From: Gammaproteobacteria bacterium
Lineage (GTDB): Bacteria > Pseudomonadota > Gammaproteobacteria > Steroidobacterales > JABDKV01
NCBI GenBank assembly: GCA_029862285.1
Contig: JAOTXR010000044.1
Coordinates: 1-9,761 of the forward strand
DNA: 9,761 bases
Direction of reading: 5' to 3'
A program made the position numbers and the translations under genes. The notes beneath the pieces were generated by a model. The model worked only from the letters and a program-made list of their open reading frames with translations. It was not told the origin of the DNA and made no database searches. Position 1 is the stretch's first letter, and the number at the start of each line of letters is the position of its first letter. Positions 7,404 through 9,761 of the stretch are shown here, one piece after another.

Positions 7404-8041
7404 AGCGACCACAGACCGAACGCCTGCACGTCGACGGACCTGCGGGCGCACTCGAGACCCTGGTCGAGTCGCCCGTCGAGCCTGCGGGGGTGGCGGTTAT
7501 CTGTCATCCGCACCCGCTGTATCACGGCACAATGACCAACAAGGTTGTGCACACATTGGCCAGGGCGTTCAACGATACGAATTTTGCAGCAGTGCGTTTC
7601 AATTTTCGCGGCGTCGGCGACAGCGAGGGCAAGTATGACGAGGCGACAGGTGAAACCGACGACGCGCTGGCTGTCGTATCCTGGGCGCGGCGTCGCTGGC
7701 CCGGCATGCCCTTGTGGTTGGCCGGGTTTTCCTTTGGTGCGTTTGTCGCGTTGCGCGCGGCCACCCGTGAGTTACCGGCCGGGCTGATATCAATCGCCGT
7801 GCCGGTACAGCGTTTTGATGTCGGGACCCTGGAGCAACCCGCGTGTCCCTGGATCGTGGTGCAGGGAGATCACGACGAACTGGTCGAAGCCGACGAAATC
7901 GTGGCCTGGATCGACAGCCTCGAGCCGGGACCGGAGCTGGTTATTATGGATGGCGTCGATCATTTTTTTCACGGACACCTGCGCGAATTACGCCAGCGTC
8001 TCTACGATCTGCTGCAACCCCATATCACCTTAAAGAAGTAA
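7400..8041 (+). CDS. small alpha/beta hydrolase (COG2945-like)
   Basis: This is a 213-residue, signal-less, single-domain alpha/beta hydrolase of the size of the COG2945 predicted hydrolases. The visible elements are: CHPHPLYHGTMTNKVV (35-50) near the oxyanion region; FNFRGVGDSEGKYD (67-80); the nucleophile elbow GFSFG with S111 (109-113); a GDHDELV loop with D157 or D159 as the likely acid; and H188 in DHFFHGHL as the base. The triad therefore looks complete. The substrate is unknown; relatives are mostly uncharacterised esterase-like proteins. ATG 7400 overlaps the antiporter stop (ATGA) and has no strong Shine-Dalgarno of its own, so translation is probably coupled. The TerB-like gene follows after 3 nt. 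Confidence 0.9.
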   Translation: MKRPQTERLHVDGPAGALETLVESPVEPAGVAVICHPHPLYHGTMTNKVVHTLARAFNDTNFAAVRFNFRGVGDSEGKYDEATGETDDALAVVSWARRRWPGMPLWLAGFSFGAFVALRAATRELPAGLISIAVPVQRFDVGTLEQPACPWIVVQGDHDELVEADEIVAWIDSLEPGPELVIMDGVDHFFHGHLRELRQRLYDLLQPHITLKK

Positions 8042-8044
8042 ATC

Positions 8045-8518
8045 GTGCTCCAACGCCTCCGTGAACTACTAGGCCTCGACGCTGACAAAAGCGCTCCCGA
8101 AGCACAGGCAGGCGGGCATTTGCTGCGGGTGGCAACGGCGGCGTTACTGGTGGAAATGGCACGCGCCGATTTTTCCGAGGATCGCGCGGAGCATGACGAA
8201 ATCCGCCGTACGCTGCAGCGTCATTTTTCTCTCGATCTGGCTGCGGCCCAGGCCTTGCTGGACCGTGCCGCAGCCAGCGCTGACAAGGCAGTCTCGCTGC
8301 ACGAATTTACCCGGTTGCTACATGAGCAACTCGAGCCGGTTGAGAAACATGCCATCATTGAAATGCTGTGGCGTGTTGCTTTGGCCGATGCGCGGCTTGA
8401 TAAATACGAAGATTACCTGGTGCGAAAGATCGCCGATCTCCTTTATGTTTCTCACGCCGACCTCGTGCGTCTCAAGCATCGAGTTCTCGGCGAGCTGGAC
8501 GAAGGGGCTGACGACTAG
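8045..8518 (+). CDS. TerB-like helical protein (tellurite-resistance TerB family)
   Basis: This 157-residue, all-helical cytoplasmic protein starts at GTG 8045, 3 nt after the hydrolase stop, with AAGAAG about 6 nt upstream. It carries two related helical halves typical of stand-alone TerB-like proteins: residues about 33-65 (LLVEMARADFSEDRAEHDEI) and about 105-140 (EMLWRVALADARLDKYEDYLV). Each has acidic residues (D42/E45 and D115/D119) at the inter-helix turn where TerB binds metal ions. The family name comes from tellurite-resistance operons, but proteins of this short type occur widely without ter genes and none are seen here, so a tellurite role is not supported. It is the last gene of the operon and ends 8 nt before a strong terminator. 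Confidence 0.85.
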   Translation: MLQRLRELLGLDADKSAPEAQAGGHLLRVATAALLVEMARADFSEDRAEHDEIRRTLQRHFSLDLAAAQALLDRAAASADKAVSLHEFTRLLHEQLEPVEKHAIIEMLWRVALADARLDKYEDYLVRKIADLLYVSHADLVRLKHRVLGELDEGADD

Positions 8519-8526
8519 GCAATTCT

Positions 8527-8561
8527 AAAAAAAAACCGGAGCCATTGGCTCCGGTTTTTTT
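8527..8561. terminator. bidirectional rho-independent terminator
   Basis: A stem of CCGGAGCC (8536-8543) and GGCTCCGG (8547-8554) with a 3-nt loop is flanked by nine A's (8527-8535) and seven T's (8555-8561), which can extend the stem by 7 A-T pairs. The T-run terminates the + strand TerB operon, and the A-run supplies U's for the converging HU-like gene. It is the clearest terminator in the window. Confidence 0.93.
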
Positions 8562-8582
8562 CTAATTTTGCGTTGGTCTGGT

Positions 8583-8906
8583 TTAGACCATGTCTTTGAG
8601 GCCCTTCAGTGCTGAAACCTTTACGACCTTGCGTGCCGGCTTGGCTTTAAAAATAGTCGGCTCACCGGTGAAAGGATTAATACCCTCACGTTCTTTTGTC
8701 GGCGGTTTCTTAACGACCTTGATCTTCATCAGACCGGGTACGGCAAATATGCCGGGACCGCGGCGACCCAGATTTTTCTTGATAAGTGTCTGCAGGCTGT
8801 CGAACACCGCGCCGACTTCTTTTCTAGTCAGACCCGTGTCGTCAGAAATAAAGCGCATAATTTCGCCCTTTGTCGGCGGCTTCGCCGCAGTGCTTCTAGT
8901 AGCCAT
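8583..8906 (-). CDS. HU-family DNA-binding protein with extended N-terminus
   Basis: This is a 107-residue HU/IHF-fold nucleoid protein. ATG 8906 has an ideal AGGAG (8918-8914 on the minus strand) with a 7-nt gap. The helical N-terminal half (TKGEIMRFISDDTGLTRKEV) is followed by the glycine-rich beta-sheet (RRGPGIFAVPG) and the DNA-binding arm with the intercalating-proline motif GINPFTG (P78), then AKPARKVVKVSALKGL. It is about 15 residues longer than a typical 90-residue HU; the extra basic/Ala/Pro residues are at the N-terminus (MATRSTAAKPP). It probably bends DNA and compacts the nucleoid, likely as a dimer. It is monocistronic: the shared terminator lies about 20 nt past its stop. No clear promoter was found in 8907-9039. 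Confidence 0.92.
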   Translation of the reverse strand: MATRSTAAKPPTKGEIMRFISDDTGLTRKEVGAVFDSLQTLIKKNLGRRGPGIFAVPGLMKIKVVKKPPTKEREGINPFTGEPTIFKAKPARKVVKVSALKGLKDMV

Positions 8907-9039
8907 TTACGTTCTCCTCAAAGATGTGCGTTTTAACCTGAAATAAAGCCGAATGGCGTCGTCTCTCGGCCGAAAAGTAGCACAAGATGGGAGGGAAGGT
9001 AAGCCGTATTGGCAACCTGATTTCGGCGCGAAACTGAAT

Positions 9040-9534
9040 CTATCGAGTAAAAAACTGTTGCTGTAATCTGACGCTCATCGAAGTGGACGAGCCGTCCGGC
9101 GTCGCGTCGATGTCAAAGATCAGAACTTCGCCATCTGCAACCTGGATTGTGCCGATGTAGTAAGTCGCATCACCCTCTGTGAGAGGACGTAGCTCTAAGT
9201 TCTTGAGTTGTCCGGTTAGATTCGTCGCCTTTGCGGTCACGGTTCCGGTGACGGAATGTCCCAGTGTCCCCACTTCCTTGCGGATCATGACGATATTCAG
9301 CATCGCCCGGGACTTGCTCCGGGTGATGCCGAAATTGCGTGCCACCTCCGCCGGGAGCTGATCTGTGGTCAGCGCGTTGTAGTGCAGCACGTAGTCCCCA
9401 AAGTCCTTGGATCGCTCGGTCGCCTGCGGTGCTGCGGGCCTCGATGCGCTGGATCCAGGGTCGGTTCCGCCACATCCGGTGATCAGGCCGGACGCCATCA
9501 GCAGGCTTGTGGCCAACACGAGTCTGGTGTTCAT
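9040..9534 (-). CDS. DUF4426 lipoprotein
   Basis: This 164-residue protein has a lipoprotein signal (LLMASGLITGC, lipidated C21), and the following Gly suggests outer-membrane sorting. After a Ser/Pro/Ala linker, residues about 42-164 form a beta-rich domain of the DUF4426 type: FGDYVLHYNAL, QLPAEVARNFGI, RSKSRAMLNIVM, VTGTVTAKATNL and FDIDATPDG. Function is unknown. DUF4426 genes of gammaproteobacteria commonly sit with yggU, metX/metW and rdgB/hemW; here a YggU-type gene is upstream on the same strand, in agreement. ATG 9534 has GGGAG about 10 nt upstream. A -10-like box and a long inverted repeat precede it, so it probably has its own promoter. No terminator was recognised after its stop. 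Confidence 0.8.
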   Translation of the reverse strand: MNTRLVLATSLLMASGLITGCGGTDPGSSASRPAAPQATERSKDFGDYVLHYNALTTDQLPAEVARNFGITRSKSRAMLNIVMIRKEVGTLGHSVTGTVTAKATNLTGQLKNLELRPLTEGDATYYIGTIQVADGEVLIFDIDATPDGSSTSMSVRLQQQFFTR

Positions 9535-9571
9535 GCGTGAAATACTCCCTGGCGAAAAGTGGGACCGCCGT

Positions 9572-9577
9572 ACTATA
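9572..9577 (-). promoter_or_regulatory. candidate -10 box of the DUF4426 gene
   Basis: TATAGT on the minus strand is a 5/6 match to the -10 consensus, about 38 nt before the ATG. The hexamer 17 nt upstream (TTCGAC) is a poor -35 and lies inside the inverted repeat at 9594-9637. Confidence 0.3.
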
Positions 9578-9593
9578 GCCTATCCAGGCCGGG

Positions 9594-9637
9594 GGTCGAA
9601 CCGCAATTTTCACAGTAAGCAAAATTGCGGTTCGACC
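9594..9637. terminator. 17-bp perfect inverted repeat after the YggU-like gene
   Basis: GGTCGAACCGCAATTTT (9594-9610) is the exact reverse complement of 9621-9637, with a 10-nt loop. It starts directly after the YggU-like stop codon, as expected for a terminator. Its T-tract (TTATTTTT, 9638-9645) is on the + strand, however, while both flanking genes are on the minus strand; on the minus side no U-run follows the stem. It may terminate antisense transcripts, act as a weak or rho-assisted stop, or stabilise the yggU mRNA end. Confidence 0.6.
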
Positions 9638-9761
9638 TTATTTTTGGTCGGGCAACGCCGGTAATTCTGCCGGTGACGCGATCCGCGCCTGTTTGCGCCT
9701 GCCGCCGCTGCCGCGTTCGATCGAAACCGCGGAACGCGCGACAGAAAAATTCTCGGCCAGC
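9638..9761 (-). CDS. yggU: YggU/DUF167 family protein, C-terminal part (runs off the window)
   Basis: Forty codons are visible on the minus strand, ending at TAA 9640-9638. The residues LAENFSVARSAVSIERGSGG followed by RRKQARIASPAELP match the conserved DUF167 C-terminus seen in E. coli YggU (pattern [20 protein letters not shown], then RHKQIKI). The family is a small (about 95-residue) protein of uncertain function, often next to yggT and proC. The N-terminal part lies beyond the window. The identification rests on remembered family pattern and on the expected neighbour (DUF4426). Confidence 0.7.
   Translation of the reverse strand, partial: LAENFSVARSAVSIERGSGGRRKQARIASPAELPALPDQK

Noticed and set aside
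8965..8972. Palindrome TCGGCCGA upstream of the HU-like gene as an operator
   Set aside because: Eight bases is short and no second copy or recognised promoter is nearby; chance is the simpler explanation.
9621..9637. GGTTCGACC resembling a tRNA T-arm
   Set aside because: It is part of a simple perfect inverted repeat, and no D-arm, anticodon stem or acceptor stem surrounds it.

Overview
The window looks like a moderately GC-rich gammaproteobacterial chromosome. Several genes have the feel of that group: a DUF4426 lipoprotein next to the 3' end of a YggU/DUF167 gene, MsrB, an HU-like protein, and an antiporter/hydrolase/TerB operon. Most genes look GC-rich (a hand count of 5581-5640 gives about 63% G+C). 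Part of the first complete gene is much lower (about 42% over 421-660). The exact genus cannot be read from the sequence.

Layout, left to right. (1) Positions 1-70 may hold the tail of an upstream + strand gene. (2) 169-1149 (+) is an unrecognised, AT-richer, mostly helical protein. (3) 1197-3172 (+) is a compact operon: MsrB methionine sulfoxide reductase, a secreted metal-dependent amidohydrolase whose start overlaps the msrB stop by 4 nt, and a small single-pass membrane protein 6 nt further on. A good sigma70-type promoter sits so close to msrB that its mRNA is probably leaderless. (4) 5389-3169 (-) is a two-gene operon: an inner-membrane-anchored BON/OmpA-like peptidoglycan-binding protein, then a membrane-anchored coiled-coil protein with a C-terminal helix-hairpin-helix domain. 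Its last stop codon shares a CTAG tetranucleotide with the last stop of operon 3. (5) 5523-8518 (+) is a three-gene operon: a CPA-type Na+(K+)/H+ antiporter with a cytoplasmic RCK/TrkA tail, a small alpha/beta hydrolase and a TerB-like protein. It ends at a bidirectional intrinsic terminator. (6) 8906-8583 (-) is an HU-family DNA-binding protein, which uses the same terminator from the other side. (7) 9534-9040 (-) is a DUF4426 lipoprotein. (8) 9761-9638 (-) is the C-terminal end of a YggU/DUF167 protein, followed by a 17-bp perfect inverted repeat.

How the genes may work together. Operon 3 joins oxidative protein repair with a periplasmic peptidase-like hydrolase. Operon 4 places a peptidoglycan binder in the periplasm and a possible nucleic-acid binder in the cytoplasm, both inner-membrane anchored, and is the best candidate here for an undescribed two-component cell-envelope system. 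Operon 5 suggests ion or pH homeostasis with accessory soluble proteins. No rRNA, tRNA, CRISPR array, insertion sequence or phage gene was seen.
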